NCBI RefSeq assembly: GCF_041154455.1 | Contig: NZ_AP028664.1 | Location: 62,001 to 126,000, forward strand | Length of the DNA stretch: 64,000 nt | Reading direction: 5' to 3' | Source: Variovorax sp. V213 | GTDB lineage: Bacteria; Pseudomonadota; Gammaproteobacteria; Burkholderiales; Burkholderiaceae_C | Shown: positions 7,458 through 16,071 of the stretch, piece by piece | How positions within the stretch are numbered: the stretch's first letter is position 1 | Layout: each line of letters opens with the position of its first letter | Position numbers and translations under genes: made by a program | The notes under the pieces: generated by a model | Database searches by the model: none | What the model was told of the DNA's origin: nothing | The model's input: the letters and a program-made list of their open reading frames with translations, nothing else

Positions 7458-8618
7458 ATGACCATGGCCGTTGCCCTGTTGCTCATCGTGGCCGCCTCGG
7501 TGCTGTTTCACGTCTTCAATCCATGGTGGACGACGCCTCTGGCTTCGAACTGGGGGCTGATGGACGACACCCTGACGATCACGCTGGGCATCACGGGCAT
7601 CTTCTTCATTGTCATCAACGCGTTTGTCGCCTACATGCTGGTGCGCTTCCGTCATCGCGAGGGCCACCGCGCGGCACATGAGCCCGAGAACAGGAAGCTC
7701 GAGCGCTGGCTGATCGGCGGTACCACCGTGGGCATCATGGCGCTTTTGGCGCCCGGCCTCGTGGTCTACGCGAACTACGTCAGGGAGCCCCACGACGCCC
7801 TGGTGCTGGAAGTGCTGGCCCAGCAATGGCAATGGCGCTTCCGCTTCCCCGGCGAGGACGGGAAGCTGGGCGCGACCGATGCGCGCTTCTTCAGCGCCAC
7901 CAATCCCTTCGGGATCGACCCCGCCGACCGGGCCGGGCAGGACGACCTCCTGATCGCCAGCGACGAGGTGCATCTGCCGCTCGGCAAGCCGGTGCTGGTG
8001 CTGATGCGTTCGAACGACGTGCTGCACGACTTCTTCGTGCCGAACTTCCGCGCCCGGATGAACACGGTGCCGGGGCAGGTCAGCCGCTTCTGGTTCACGC
8101 CGACCGTCGCGGGTCGCTACGAAGCGCTTTGCGCGCAGCTGTGCGGCGTGGGCCACCCCAACATGCGCGGCTACGTGGTGGTGGAAGACCCGGCGGCCTA
8201 CACGGCCTGGCGCGCGGCGCTGCCGACCTTCGCCAAGTCGCAGGCCAAGGCGCCCGAGCCTCCGGCCGGCGCCGTGGCGGCCGGCGGTGGCGCGCGCGTC
8301 GAACAGGGCCGCGCGCTGGCGGACGCCAAGGGCTGCGTGGCCTGCCACACGATCGACGGCAGCCCTCGCGTGGGACCGACCTGGAAGGGGCTGCACGGCA
8401 AGACCGAAACCATGGCGGACGGCTCCACCGCGCTGGTCGACGAAGCCTATCTGCGCAGCTTCATCCGCGATCCGCAGGCCCGCCATGTGAAGGGCTTTCC
8501 GCCCGTCATGCCCAAGATCGAGTTGAGCGATGAAGAACTGGCCGCGCTGGTGGCCTATATCCAGAGTCTGGGCAGCCCGCCGGCGCAGGCTGCCGCCGAA
8601 CAGAAGGCTCCGCGATGA
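7458..8618 (+). CDS. ctaC: Cytochrome c oxidase subunit II with fused cytochrome c domain (caa3 type)
   Basis: A 386-residue subunit with hydrophobic N-terminal segments (about residues 3-20, 41-63 and 85-104) and a periplasmic cupredoxin domain. The CuA ligands are H190, C225, C229, H233 and M236 (CAQLCGVGHPNM), with the aromatic electron-entry patch QQWQWRF before them. A C-terminal class I cytochrome c domain carries the haem site CVACH (293-297) and a probable axial methionine at 351 (PPVMPK). A covalently attached cytochrome c makes this a caa3-type oxidase. The stop overlaps the start of subunit I. Confidence 0.95.
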   Translation: MTMAVALLLIVAASVLFHVFNPWWTTPLASNWGLMDDTLTITLGITGIFFIVINAFVAYMLVRFRHREGHRAAHEPENRKLERWLIGGTTVGIMALLAPGLVVYANYVREPHDALVLEVLAQQWQWRFRFPGEDGKLGATDARFFSATNPFGIDPADRAGQDDLLIASDEVHLPLGKPVLVLMRSNDVLHDFFVPNFRARMNTVPGQVSRFWFTPTVAGRYEALCAQLCGVGHPNMRGYVVVEDPAAYTAWRAALPTFAKSQAKAPEPPAGAVAAGGGARVEQGRALADAKGCVACHTIDGSPRVGPTWKGLHGKTETMADGSTALVDEAYLRSFIRDPQARHVKGFPPVMPKIELSDEELAALVAYIQSLGSPPAQAAAEQKAPR

Positions 8619-10411
8619 ACACTCCTTCGCCCACGGGGCACGCCGTGCCCCACACCGACGACGCCGGGCACCCCGCGCCGCAGAGTTTTCTGACCCGCTA
8701 CGTCTGGAGCCAGGACCACAAGGTGATCGCCGTGCAGTACGCCTGCACCGCCATCGCGGTGGGCGTGGTGGGCGTGGTGCTGTCCAACCTGATGCGGCTG
8801 CAGCTCGGCTTTCCCGGCCAGTTCGAGTTCATCAACGCCGAGCGCTACTACCAGTTCGTGACCATGCACGGGATGATCATGGTGATCTACCTGCTTACGG
8901 CGCTGTTCCTCGGCGGCTTCGGCAACTACCTGATTCCGCTGATGGTGGGAGCGCGGGACATGGTCTTTCCCTACCTCAACATGCTGAGCTTCTGGGTCTA
9001 CCTGCTGTCGGTGGTGGTGCTGATGGCGAGCTTCTTCGTCGCCGGCGGTCCCACCGGCGCGGGCTGGACGCTGTATCCACCGCAGTCGATCCTGCCCGGC
9101 ACGCCGGGCCATGCGGGCGGCATCGTGCTGATGCTGGTGTCGCTGGTGATCTTCATCGTGGCGACCACGATGGGCGGCCTCAACTACGTGACCACCGTGC
9201 TGCAGGCGCGCTGCGAAGGCATGACGCTGCTGCGCATGCCGCTCACGGTGTGGGGCATCTTCGTGGCCACCATCCTCGCGCTGCTCGGCTTCCCGGCGCT
9301 GTTCGTCAGCGGCGTGATGCTGCTGCTCGACCGGACGCTGGGCACCAGCTTCTTCATGCCGGCGCTGGTGTCGATGGGCCAGGTGACAGGCTACAAGGGC
9401 GGCAGTCCGCTGCTGTTCCAGCACCTGTTCTGGTTTTTCGGCCACCCCGAGGTCTACATCGTCGCGCTGCCGGCGTTCGGCATCGTCTCCGACCTGATCA
9501 GCGTGCACGCGCGCAAGTGCATCTTCGGCTACCGCATGATGGTGTGGGCCATCGTCGCCATCGGCGGACTCAGCGTGGTGGTGTGGGCGCACCACATGTT
9601 CGTGAGCGGCATGAACCCGTACTTCGGCTTCTTCTTCGCGACCACCACGCTGATCATCGCGGTGCCCACCGCGATCAAGGTCTACAACTGGATCCTGACG
9701 CTGTGGCGCGGCGACATCCACCTGACGGTGCCGATGCTGTTCGCGCTGGCCTTCCTGTGCACTTTCCTCATCGGCGGGCTGACCGGGCTGTTCCTGGGCA
9801 ACGTGAGCGTGGACATCCCGCTGTCCGGCACCTATTTCGTGGTGGCGCACTTCCACATGGTGATGGGCGTGGCGCCGCTTCTGGTGGTGTTCGGCGGCAT
9901 CTACCACTGGTTTCCCAAGGTCACCGGCCGCATGCTCGACGACCGGCTCGGCCGGCTGCATTTCTGGATCACCTTCCTCGGCACCTACGCGATCTACTTC
10001 CCGATGCATTATCTCGGCGTGCTGGGGATGCCCCGGCGCTACTACAACTTCGACGGCTACAAGTTCATTCCGCCGTCGGCGTTCAGCATGAACGAGTTCA
10101 TCACCGTGGTCGCGCTGATCGTCGGCGTGGGCCAGCTGCTGTTCATCTTCAATCTTGCCTGGAGTGCCTGGCGCGGCCGGCCGGCCGACGCCAATCCATG
10201 GCGCGCCGCCTCGCTCGAATGGCAGACGCCGGCAACGCCGCCGGGCCATGGCAACTGGGGCCCGCGGCTGCCGGTGGTCTACAGGTGGGCCTATGCCTAT
10301 GCGGAGCCGGGCGCGGCGGAAGATTTCACTCCGCAGAACGCGCCGCCGGAACCCGGGGCAGGGGAGCCCGAGCCGGAGGGCCAGAGCGAGGTCCGGGGAG
10401 CACCGGCATGA
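8615..10411 (+). CDS. ctaD: Cytochrome c oxidase subunit I (haem-copper oxidase, type A1)
   Basis: A 598-residue integral membrane protein holding the haem-copper reaction centre. Visible ligands are H85 (low-spin haem, TMHGMIM), H277 and Y281 of GHPEVY (CuB ligand and cross-linked tyrosine), H326-H327 (CuB), and H412/H414 of HFHMVMG (haems). Proton-channel residues are present: D115 (ARDMVFPYLNML) with E279 for the D channel and K355 (TAIKVYNW) for the K channel, which places it in the A1 class of proton pumps. The C-terminus has a proline/glutamate-rich tail. Its start overlaps subunit II and its end overlaps the next gene (ATGA). Confidence 0.96.
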   Translation: MNTPSPTGHAVPHTDDAGHPAPQSFLTRYVWSQDHKVIAVQYACTAIAVGVVGVVLSNLMRLQLGFPGQFEFINAERYYQFVTMHGMIMVIYLLTALFLGGFGNYLIPLMVGARDMVFPYLNMLSFWVYLLSVVVLMASFFVAGGPTGAGWTLYPPQSILPGTPGHAGGIVLMLVSLVIFIVATTMGGLNYVTTVLQARCEGMTLLRMPLTVWGIFVATILALLGFPALFVSGVMLLLDRTLGTSFFMPALVSMGQVTGYKGGSPLLFQHLFWFFGHPEVYIVALPAFGIVSDLISVHARKCIFGYRMMVWAIVAIGGLSVVVWAHHMFVSGMNPYFGFFFATTTLIIAVPTAIKVYNWILTLWRGDIHLTVPMLFALAFLCTFLIGGLTGLFLGNVSVDIPLSGTYFVVAHFHMVMGVAPLLVVFGGIYHWFPKVTGRMLDDRLGRLHFWITFLGTYAIYFPMHYLGVLGMPRRYYNFDGYKFIPPSAFSMNEFITVVALIVGVGQLLFIFNLAWSAWRGRPADANPWRAASLEWQTPATPPGHGNWGPRLPVVYRWAYAYAEPGAAEDFTPQNAPPEPGAGEPEPEGQSEVRGAPA

Positions 10412-11043
10412 GCGCAGCGCCGACGGCCACTGCATCGGGCGTCCGCGATGCCGGCCGCGGCGGACGCCCTCGCGATGCGCACGCGAGCGCGGCCAGCATC
10501 GGCCTGTGGGTCTTCATGGGCGTGGCCTCCGCGTTGTTCTCCCTCTTCATCGTGGCCTACGTGATGCGCATGAGCGGTGAAGATTCGATGACGATCGCGC
10601 TGCCGTGGCAGCTCTGGCTCAGCTCGGCGCTGCTCGTGGCGGGCAGCGTGGCGCTGCAATGGGCCGGTAGCGCATCGCGCGGCCCCGACCCGATGCGGGC
10701 CCGTCGCCTGCTGCTGGCCGGCGGCCTCTGCGCGGTGGGCTTCCTGGGCGTGCAGCTGTGGGCCTGGCAGGCGCTGCTGGGCGCACAGGTGATGCCGGCC
10801 GGCAATCCGGCGGGCAGCTTCTTCTATCTGCTGACCGCCATGCACGGACTCCACCTGGCGGGTGGGCTGGCCGGGTGGGCATGGGCTGCGCGCGCCGCGT
10901 GGCCCGACCCCGCCAGGGCCGCATGGCGCATCGCGCTGTGCGCGCGCTACTGGCACTTCATGCTGGCTGTGTGGCTGGTGCTGTTCGGTCTGCTGGGCTG
11001 GGTGACGCCGGAGGTGGCGCGCTTCATCTGCGGCACATCCTGA
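10408..11043 (+). CDS. Cytochrome c oxidase subunit III-like membrane protein (first copy)
   Basis: A 211-residue protein with about five hydrophobic segments: IGLWVFMGVASALFSLFIVA, LWLSSALLVAGSVALQWA, LLLAGGLCAVGFLGVQLWAW, FFYLLTAMHGLHLAGGLAGW and YWHFMLAVWLVLFGLLGWV. The TAMHGLHLAGG and YWHFMLAVW motifs are those of COX3. The start ATG at 10408 overlaps the stop of ctaD. It is followed by a second, more typical COX3 gene, so the complex may contain two subunit III-type proteins, as in some SURF1-independent caa3/ba3-like clusters; their division of labour is not known. Confidence 0.82.
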   Translation: MSAAPTATASGVRDAGRGGRPRDAHASAASIGLWVFMGVASALFSLFIVAYVMRMSGEDSMTIALPWQLWLSSALLVAGSVALQWAGSASRGPDPMRARRLLLAGGLCAVGFLGVQLWAWQALLGAQVMPAGNPAGSFFYLLTAMHGLHLAGGLAGWAWAARAAWPDPARAAWRIALCARYWHFMLAVWLVLFGLLGWVTPEVARFICGTS

Positions 11044-11054
11044 GGAGGCGTCTC

Positions 11055-11756
11055 ATGAACCACACCGCAACCATCGCAGCAACGCCGTTGAATCCCGAGA
11101 TCGCCGCAAGCGGCTGGCGCGGGCTGATTGCCGACTGGTCTTCCGACCGCCAGGCGTTCCACGTCTCGTGGGGCAAGGCGATGATGTGGATCTTCCTGCT
11201 CAGCGACACCTTCGTCTTCAGCTGCTTCCTGACCGGCTACATGACGGTGCGCGTCTCGACCACCGTGCCGTGGCCCAACCCGAGCGAGGTGTTCGCGCTC
11301 CATGTGGGGGGCGCCGACATACCGCTGCTGTTGATTGCGATCATGACCTTCGTGCTCATCACCAGCAGCGGCACGATGGCGATGGCCGTCAATTTCGCCT
11401 ATCGCGGCGACCGCGTGAACGCCGCCACGCTGATGCTCGTGACCGCGACATTCGGCGAGCTCTTCGTCGGCATGCAGGCCTTCGAGTGGTCCAAGCTGAT
11501 CCTCGAAGAGGGCGTGCGGCCCTGGGGCAACCCCATGGGGGCGGCTCAGTTCGGCTCGGCCTTCTTCATGATCACGGGCTTTCACGGGCTGCATGTGTCG
11601 GCCGGCGTGGTCTTCCTGTTCGTGGTGGCCTTCAAGCTGATGCGAGGCGACTACGACAGGAGGGGCAACTACCAGATCGTCGAGATCACCGGCCTGTACT
11701 GGCACTTCGTGGACCTGGTGTGGGTGTTCATCTTTGCGCTGTTCTATCTCTGGTGA
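11055..11756 (+). CDS. ctaE: Cytochrome c oxidase subunit III (second copy)
   Basis: A 233-residue COX3-family protein with a GAGGAGG ribosome site. Segments WGKAMMWIFLLSDTFVFSCF, LLLIAIMTFVLITSSGTMAM, TLMLVTATFGELFVGMQAFEW, FFMITGFHGLHVSAGVVFL and GLYWHFVDLVWVFIFALFYLW are all typical of subunit III, including the conserved ITGFHGLHV and YWHFVDLVW motifs. It stabilises proton uptake in A-type oxidases. It follows the first COX3-like gene after 11 bases. Confidence 0.92.
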   Translation: MNHTATIAATPLNPEIAASGWRGLIADWSSDRQAFHVSWGKAMMWIFLLSDTFVFSCFLTGYMTVRVSTTVPWPNPSEVFALHVGGADIPLLLIAIMTFVLITSSGTMAMAVNFAYRGDRVNAATLMLVTATFGELFVGMQAFEWSKLILEEGVRPWGNPMGAAQFGSAFFMITGFHGLHVSAGVVFLFVVAFKLMRGDYDRRGNYQIVEITGLYWHFVDLVWVFIFALFYLW

Positions 11757-11764
11757 GGACGACC

Positions 11765-12079
11765 ATGGACCACGTCTCAGGCCAACAACATCCGATCAGC
11801 CTCTATCTCAAGATCTGGGGGCTGCTGTTCGTGCTCAGCACGATGTCGTACCTGGTCGATTACTTCCATTTCCAGGGGTATCTGCGCTGGGGCCTGATCA
11901 TCACCTTCATGTTGCTGAAGGCGGGTCTGATCGTCGCGGTCTTCATGCACATGGCCTGGGAGCGGCTGTCGCTGGTCTACGCCATCCTGGTGCCGCCCCT
12001 GTGCCTGCTGGTCCTGGTCTGGCTGATGGCGGCGGAGGCCGACCATACCTTCCTGACGCGGCTGCTGTTCTTCCACTGA
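11765..12079 (+). CDS. Cytochrome c oxidase subunit IV (small, prokaryotic type)
   Basis: A 104-residue protein with three hydrophobic segments (YLKIWGLLFVLSTMSYLV, WGLIITFMLLKAGLIVAVFMHM and LVYAILVPPLCLLVLVWLMA). The order and the KAGLIVAVFMHM motif match the COX4_pro family. It closes the oxidase operon, eight bases after subunit III. No haem A synthase, CtaG or SURF1 gene is in the cluster, so assembly factors must come from another locus. Confidence 0.85.
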   Translation: MDHVSGQQHPISLYLKIWGLLFVLSTMSYLVDYFHFQGYLRWGLIITFMLLKAGLIVAVFMHMAWERLSLVYAILVPPLCLLVLVWLMAAEADHTFLTRLLFFH

Positions 12080-12094
12080 CGGCCTTGCGGGCCG
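12080..12094. terminator. Weak hairpin between convergent genes
   Basis: CGGCC-TTGCG-GGCCG forms a 5-bp GC stem in the 16-base gap between the oxidase operon and the exporter gene that faces it. There is no T-run, so rho-independent termination is doubtful. Confidence 0.25.
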
Positions 12095-12095
12095 C

Positions 12096-13745
12096 TCAGC
12101 GCCGCACGATGTAGCGCGTGACGACCGGCTGTGTTTCGCCGACGTGGAATGCGAGCCGGCGCTCCCGCAACGCCATGTCGCTGGCCGTGGCGCGGTTGAA
12201 GCGGCGCAGGTGGTCGGTCCACGAGTCGTCGACGATCTGCTCCACATAGCGGCTGGGCTGCGCGATGTCGTGCAGCAGTTCCCAGCCGATGGCGCCCTGG
12301 CTCAGGCGCGCGCGGCGCGTCTGCTGCATCACGAGGTGGAAGGCCGCGGCGCGCGACGGCTCGATGAGGTATTCGACCGTGATCACCACGCGGCCGTCCT
12401 CCTGCGGCGCCTCGGCCGGCGGGCCGGCGGCCCAGCCGGCTTCGGCGGGGCGCGTGTCGTCTTCGCCGACGCCGTCGGTCACCCAGCGCAGGGCCACCAG
12501 CATCAGCAGCGTGCCGCTGACGGCGGCGATGGCGAGGCTCAGGTTCAGCGCCGTGACCGTGGCCACCTGGCCCCAGAGCGCCGCGCCGATCGCGCTCGCG
12601 CCCATGATCGCCATCTGGTAGGTCGACATGCCGCGTGCGCGCACCCAGTCGGGCAGCGCGAGCTGCGCCGAGACCGAGAGCGAGTTGGCCACCGTGATCC
12701 AGGCCATGCCGCCGAAGAACATCGCGGGCACCGCGACCCAGGCGTTGGGCGCAAAGGCCATCACCGCGGTGGCGAGCGACTGCAGCACCGTGCCTCGCAG
12801 CACCAGTTGGTCGCGCCCCAGCGCCTGGCGCAGCCGCGGCAGGAACAGCACCGCGATGATCGCGCCCGAACCCATGGCCGCCAGCAGCAGCGTGAAGGTG
12901 CCCGCACCGCCGCCCTGGAGGTTGCGCGCCAGCAGCGGCAGCAGCGCGAGCAGGGCCGTGGAGTGAAAGAAGAAGATCGTGATGCGCGAGAGCACCGCCC
13001 GCATGCGCTGCGACTGCCAGACGAACTGCACGCCCACGCGCATGGCGCTGATGAGCTTCTCGCGGCCCAGCGGATTGGGCGTGTGCTCGCGCCGCCAGCG
13101 CAGCACCACGAAGCCCGAGGCCACCGACAGCACCGCGTTGAGCGCGAACACCCAGATGGTTCCGGCGCTGGCGATCAGCATGCCGGCCGTGAGCGGGCCG
13201 ACGATGCGCGAGGCGTTCATCGCGATGCCGTTCAGGCCCAGCGCCGCCGGCAGCTGCGGCCTCGGCACCAGCTCGGGCACGATGGCCGCAAACACCGGCC
13301 AGCGCAGCGCCAGGCCGATGCCGTTGGCGAAGGTGAGCGCCAGCAGGAGCGGGGCGGTCATCATGTCGAGCGCCAGCGCCGCGCACAGCACGATGGCCGT
13401 GCCGGCCAGCCAGAACTGCGTGGCCACCAGCCAGCGCCGGCGGTCGAGGATGTCGGCCAGCGCCCCGCTGGGCAGGCCCAGCAGGAACACCGGCAGCGTG
13501 GAGGCCGACTGCACCAGCGCCACCCAGATGGGCGAGCTGGTCAGCGAGGTCATCATCCACGCCGCCGCCACGTCGTTCATCCACATGCAGATGTTGGCGA
13601 CGAGCCAGGTGCTCCACAGCATGCGGAAAACGGGCAGCTTGAGCGGCACGAGCGCCGCGAACTTCGGTGGCTGCGGCCGGGCGGGGGGGATGGGTGTCTC
13701 TTCGGGCGATATCGGTGGCATGTGGCCCGATTGTGCCGATGCCAT
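12096..13745 (-). CDS. MFS exporter of the EntS type (MFS_3) with C-terminal ABM-like domain
   Basis: A 549-residue protein. Residues 40-435 form twelve predicted membrane segments with the MFS motif DILDRRRWLV after the second segment and the MFS_3-typical WSTWLVANICMWMNDVA opening. Residues 455-549 form a soluble ferredoxin-like antibiotic-biosynthesis-monooxygenase-type domain (VVITVEYLIEPSRAAAF ... GWELLHDI), a normal extension for this family. E. coli EntS exports enterobactin; the substrate here is unknown, since no siderophore genes are nearby. It is convergent with the oxidase operon. Confidence 0.88.
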   Translation of the reverse strand: MASAQSGHMPPISPEETPIPPARPQPPKFAALVPLKLPVFRMLWSTWLVANICMWMNDVAAAWMMTSLTSSPIWVALVQSASTLPVFLLGLPSGALADILDRRRWLVATQFWLAGTAIVLCAALALDMMTAPLLLALTFANGIGLALRWPVFAAIVPELVPRPQLPAALGLNGIAMNASRIVGPLTAGMLIASAGTIWVFALNAVLSVASGFVVLRWRREHTPNPLGREKLISAMRVGVQFVWQSQRMRAVLSRITIFFFHSTALLALLPLLARNLQGGGAGTFTLLLAAMGSGAIIAVLFLPRLRQALGRDQLVLRGTVLQSLATAVMAFAPNAWVAVPAMFFGGMAWITVANSLSVSAQLALPDWVRARGMSTYQMAIMGASAIGAALWGQVATVTALNLSLAIAAVSGTLLMLVALRWVTDGVGEDDTRPAEAGWAAGPPAEAPQEDGRVVITVEYLIEPSRAAAFHLVMQQTRRARLSQGAIGWELLHDIAQPSRYVEQIVDDSWTDHLRRFNRATASDMALRERRLAFHVGETQPVVTRYIVRR

Positions 13746-13785
13746 CGAGACCGGTCGAAAAACTCGGCAATCCCCGGGGAAGAGC

Positions 13786-14556
13786 CTATCCCCGGTCGCT
13801 GCGTGCCAGGCGGTGCTCGAGGCGCCGCAGCATCGTGGTGAGCACGAGCGTCATCACCCAGTAAACCACCGAAATCGCGAGGTACGGCTCCCAATAGCGC
13901 GCATAGGCGCCCGCCACCGTGCGGGCCGCGTAGGCCAGCTCGGCCAGCCCGATGGCCGAAACCAGCGAGGTGTCCTTCAGGAGCGCGATCGCGTTGTTGC
14001 CCAGCGGCGGCAGCATGCGGCGGAAGGCTTGCGGCAGCACCACGTAGCGCATCACCTGCAGGGGCGTGAAGCCGATCGACCGGCCGGCATCGAACTGCCC
14101 GCGCGAGATCGACTGGATGCCGGCGCGAAACACCTCGGAGATGTAGGCCGCCGAGTTGAGCGTGAGCGCCACCACGCCGGAAATCAGCGCGCCGTGTTCC
14201 TGCTTGAGCGTGCGCGCCAGGTCGCCGTCGATGAGGAGGCCGGTCGCCGGGTGAATGAACACCGGCATCACCGCGAAATGGATCAGCAGGATCTGCACGA
14301 AAAGAGGCGTCCCGCGGAAGAAGCTCACGTACACCGTGGCCGGCCAGCGCAGGAAGAAGCGCGCGATCCAGGTCCACGGCGCATGGCGCGGACGCGCCAG
14401 CCGCGCCAGCGCGAGGCACAGGCCCCAGCTCGAACCCAGCAGCACGCACACCACCGTCATGCGCAGCGTCATCCAGGCGCCCTGCCAGAACAGGTCCTTG
14501 TATTCGACCAGGATGTCCCAGCGGAACCATCCGAACAGCAGGACGGGTTGTTCCAT
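13786..14556 (-). CDS. Polar amino-acid ABC transporter permease (HisM/GltK family)
   Basis: A 256-residue inner-membrane protein with a classic EAA loop, YISEVFRAGIQSISRGQFDAGRSIGFT (positions near 130-155), followed by LPQAFRRMLPPLGNN, and hydrophobic segments on both sides. FFRGTPLFVQILL is the conserved early motif of this family. It lies 32 bases downstream of the binding-protein gene in the same direction. No ATPase gene is adjacent, so it must share one encoded elsewhere or use one beyond this operon. Confidence 0.9.
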   Translation of the reverse strand: MEQPVLLFGWFRWDILVEYKDLFWQGAWMTLRMTVVCVLLGSSWGLCLALARLARPRHAPWTWIARFFLRWPATVYVSFFRGTPLFVQILLIHFAVMPVFIHPATGLLIDGDLARTLKQEHGALISGVVALTLNSAAYISEVFRAGIQSISRGQFDAGRSIGFTPLQVMRYVVLPQAFRRMLPPLGNNAIALLKDTSLVSAIGLAELAYAARTVAGAYARYWEPYLAISVVYWVMTLVLTTMLRRLEHRLARSDRG

Positions 14557-14588
14557 CTAGCGCTCGCTCTTGCTCGAAGCGGGTGTGC

Positions 14589-15347
14589 TCATCGGGCGTT
14601 CGGGTCCTTGTTGAACCACTTCTTGTAGATGGTGGCGTAGCTGCCGTCGGCGCGGATCGCGGCCAGGCCGGCCGTGAGCTTGTCGAGCAGCGCCTTGTCG
14701 CCCTTCTTCACGACAATGCCGAAGCCTTCCTCGGGGAAGGACTTGTCGTCGAGCGTCTTGAGCTCGGGGTTCTGCGCCACGCGGTAGGCGATCACGCCGT
14801 TGTCGCCCATGGCCGCATCGACGCCGCCGCCGGCCAGCTCGGAAATGATGAGCGGCGTGCTCTCGAAGCGGCGGATGTTGGGGTTGGTCTTGCCGAACTC
14901 GCGCGAGGCGATGTCGTCGGCGGTGGAAGCGCTCACCACGGCAATCTTCTTGCCGGCGAGGTCCTTCAGCGAGGCGACGGTGCTGCTCTTGGGCAGCGCG
15001 ATCAGCTGGCGTGCCGCGAAGTAGGGCGGTGTGAAGTCGTAGCTCTGCTTGCGCTTCTCGTTGATGGTGACGCCCGAGATCACGAGGTCGACGTCGCCGT
15101 TGTTGAGCGCGCCGAAGATGCCCGTGAACGGCGTGTTGACGACCTTGATCTTCAGGCCCTGCTGCTTGGCAATGGCGTTGATGATGTCGATGTCGAAGCC
15201 GACGATCTGCTTGTCCTTGTTCTCGAAGGCGAAGGGCGCGTAGGTGGCGCTCGACGCCACGGTGAGTTCGCGGTTCTGGGCCTGGGCGGCGAAGCAGAGC
15301 GAGGCGGCGGCAAGGCCGAGCGCCAGGGCGCGGCGGATGGGGTTCAT
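14589..15347 (-). CDS. Periplasmic amino-acid-binding protein (SBP_bac_3)
   Basis: A 252-residue protein with a signal peptide ending near ASLCFAAQAQ. The mature sequence begins REL-TVASSATYAPFAFENKDKQIVGFDIDI, the standard SBP_bac_3 start, with GFDIDIINAIAKQQGL and the later VDLVISGVTINEKRKQSYDFTPPYF motif. It would deliver a polar amino acid to the permease encoded next. The Lrp regulator upstream and in the same orientation suggests control by an amino acid. Confidence 0.92.
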   Translation of the reverse strand: MNPIRRALALGLAAASLCFAAQAQNRELTVASSATYAPFAFENKDKQIVGFDIDIINAIAKQQGLKIKVVNTPFTGIFGALNNGDVDLVISGVTINEKRKQSYDFTPPYFAARQLIALPKSSTVASLKDLAGKKIAVVSASTADDIASREFGKTNPNIRRFESTPLIISELAGGGVDAAMGDNGVIAYRVAQNPELKTLDDKSFPEEGFGIVVKKGDKALLDKLTAGLAAIRADGSYATIYKKWFNKDPNAR

Positions 15348-15419
15348 GGGGGCTTCTTCCTCTTGTGGCGCCGGCTGGCGGCGTGTGTGTATGTGATGGG
15401 CGGGAATTTTAGGTTGCAG

Positions 15420-15896
15420 CTAGCGTGCCAGGTGTCCGAGCGGCCAGGCGCTGCTGGCCTTCACCTCCCCCAGCGAAAAGCTGGTGTGCAGGTCTTTCAC
15501 GTTGGGCAGGTTCATGAGGTGCCGGCGCGCGAAGGCCGAAAAACTGTCCAGGTCCTGCGCCACCACCTGCAGCTCGAAGGTGCCGGTGCCGCTGATGTAG
15601 TGGCATGCCACCACTTCGGGCAGCTTGCGGATCGCGTCTTCCAGCTTCTGGGTGGCGTCGTTGGTGACGCGCTCGGTGTCCACGCGCACGAAAGCGAGCA
15701 CCCCGAGCCCGATCTTGTGGCGGTCGATCTCGGCGTGGTAACCCTTGATGAAGCCGGCTTCTTCCAGCGCGCGCACCCGGCGCCAGCAGGGTGCGGCCGA
15801 GAGCCCCACGCGCTGCGCAAGCTCGGCGTTGGTCAGGCGGCCGTCGGCCTGCAGTTCTTGCAGTATTGCAAGGTCGAACTTGTCAATGCTTTCCAT
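15420..15896 (-). CDS. Lrp/AsnC family transcriptional regulator
   Basis: A 158-residue regulator with an N-terminal winged helix-turn-helix (DKFDLAILQELQADGRLTNAELAQRVGLSAAPCWRRVRALEEAGFI, residues 4-48) and a C-terminal RAM ligand-binding domain (VVACHYISGTGTFELQVVAQDL). It is divergent from the indolepyruvate oxidoreductase gene across a 175-base gap and parallel to the amino-acid transporter genes, so it probably controls one or both with an amino acid as effector. Confidence 0.92.
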   Translation of the reverse strand: MESIDKFDLAILQELQADGRLTNAELAQRVGLSAAPCWRRVRALEEAGFIKGYHAEIDRHKIGLGVLAFVRVDTERVTNDATQKLEDAIRKLPEVVACHYISGTGTFELQVVAQDLDSFSAFARRHLMNLPNVKDLHTSFSLGEVKASSAWPLGHLAR

Positions 15897-16071
15897 AAGT
15901 GGAGATCTTAAGCAAGATTCTTTCTGAAAGCCGGTTTTTAGAGGCAAAGAACGCAAACACCTGTCGCGCACCCCGGCATACACTTTGCGTGATCATGGGC
16001 TCGCGCCCTACCGGGCACAGACCCACACCCAGCCAGGCCCACAAGGCCCTGCCACACGGAGACAGACACAC

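Noticed and set aside
8530..11043. Plus-strand frame of 837 codons across ctaD
   Set aside because: Only its last 211 codons (from 10408) encode a real product, the first COX3-like protein; the rest is out of frame with ctaD.
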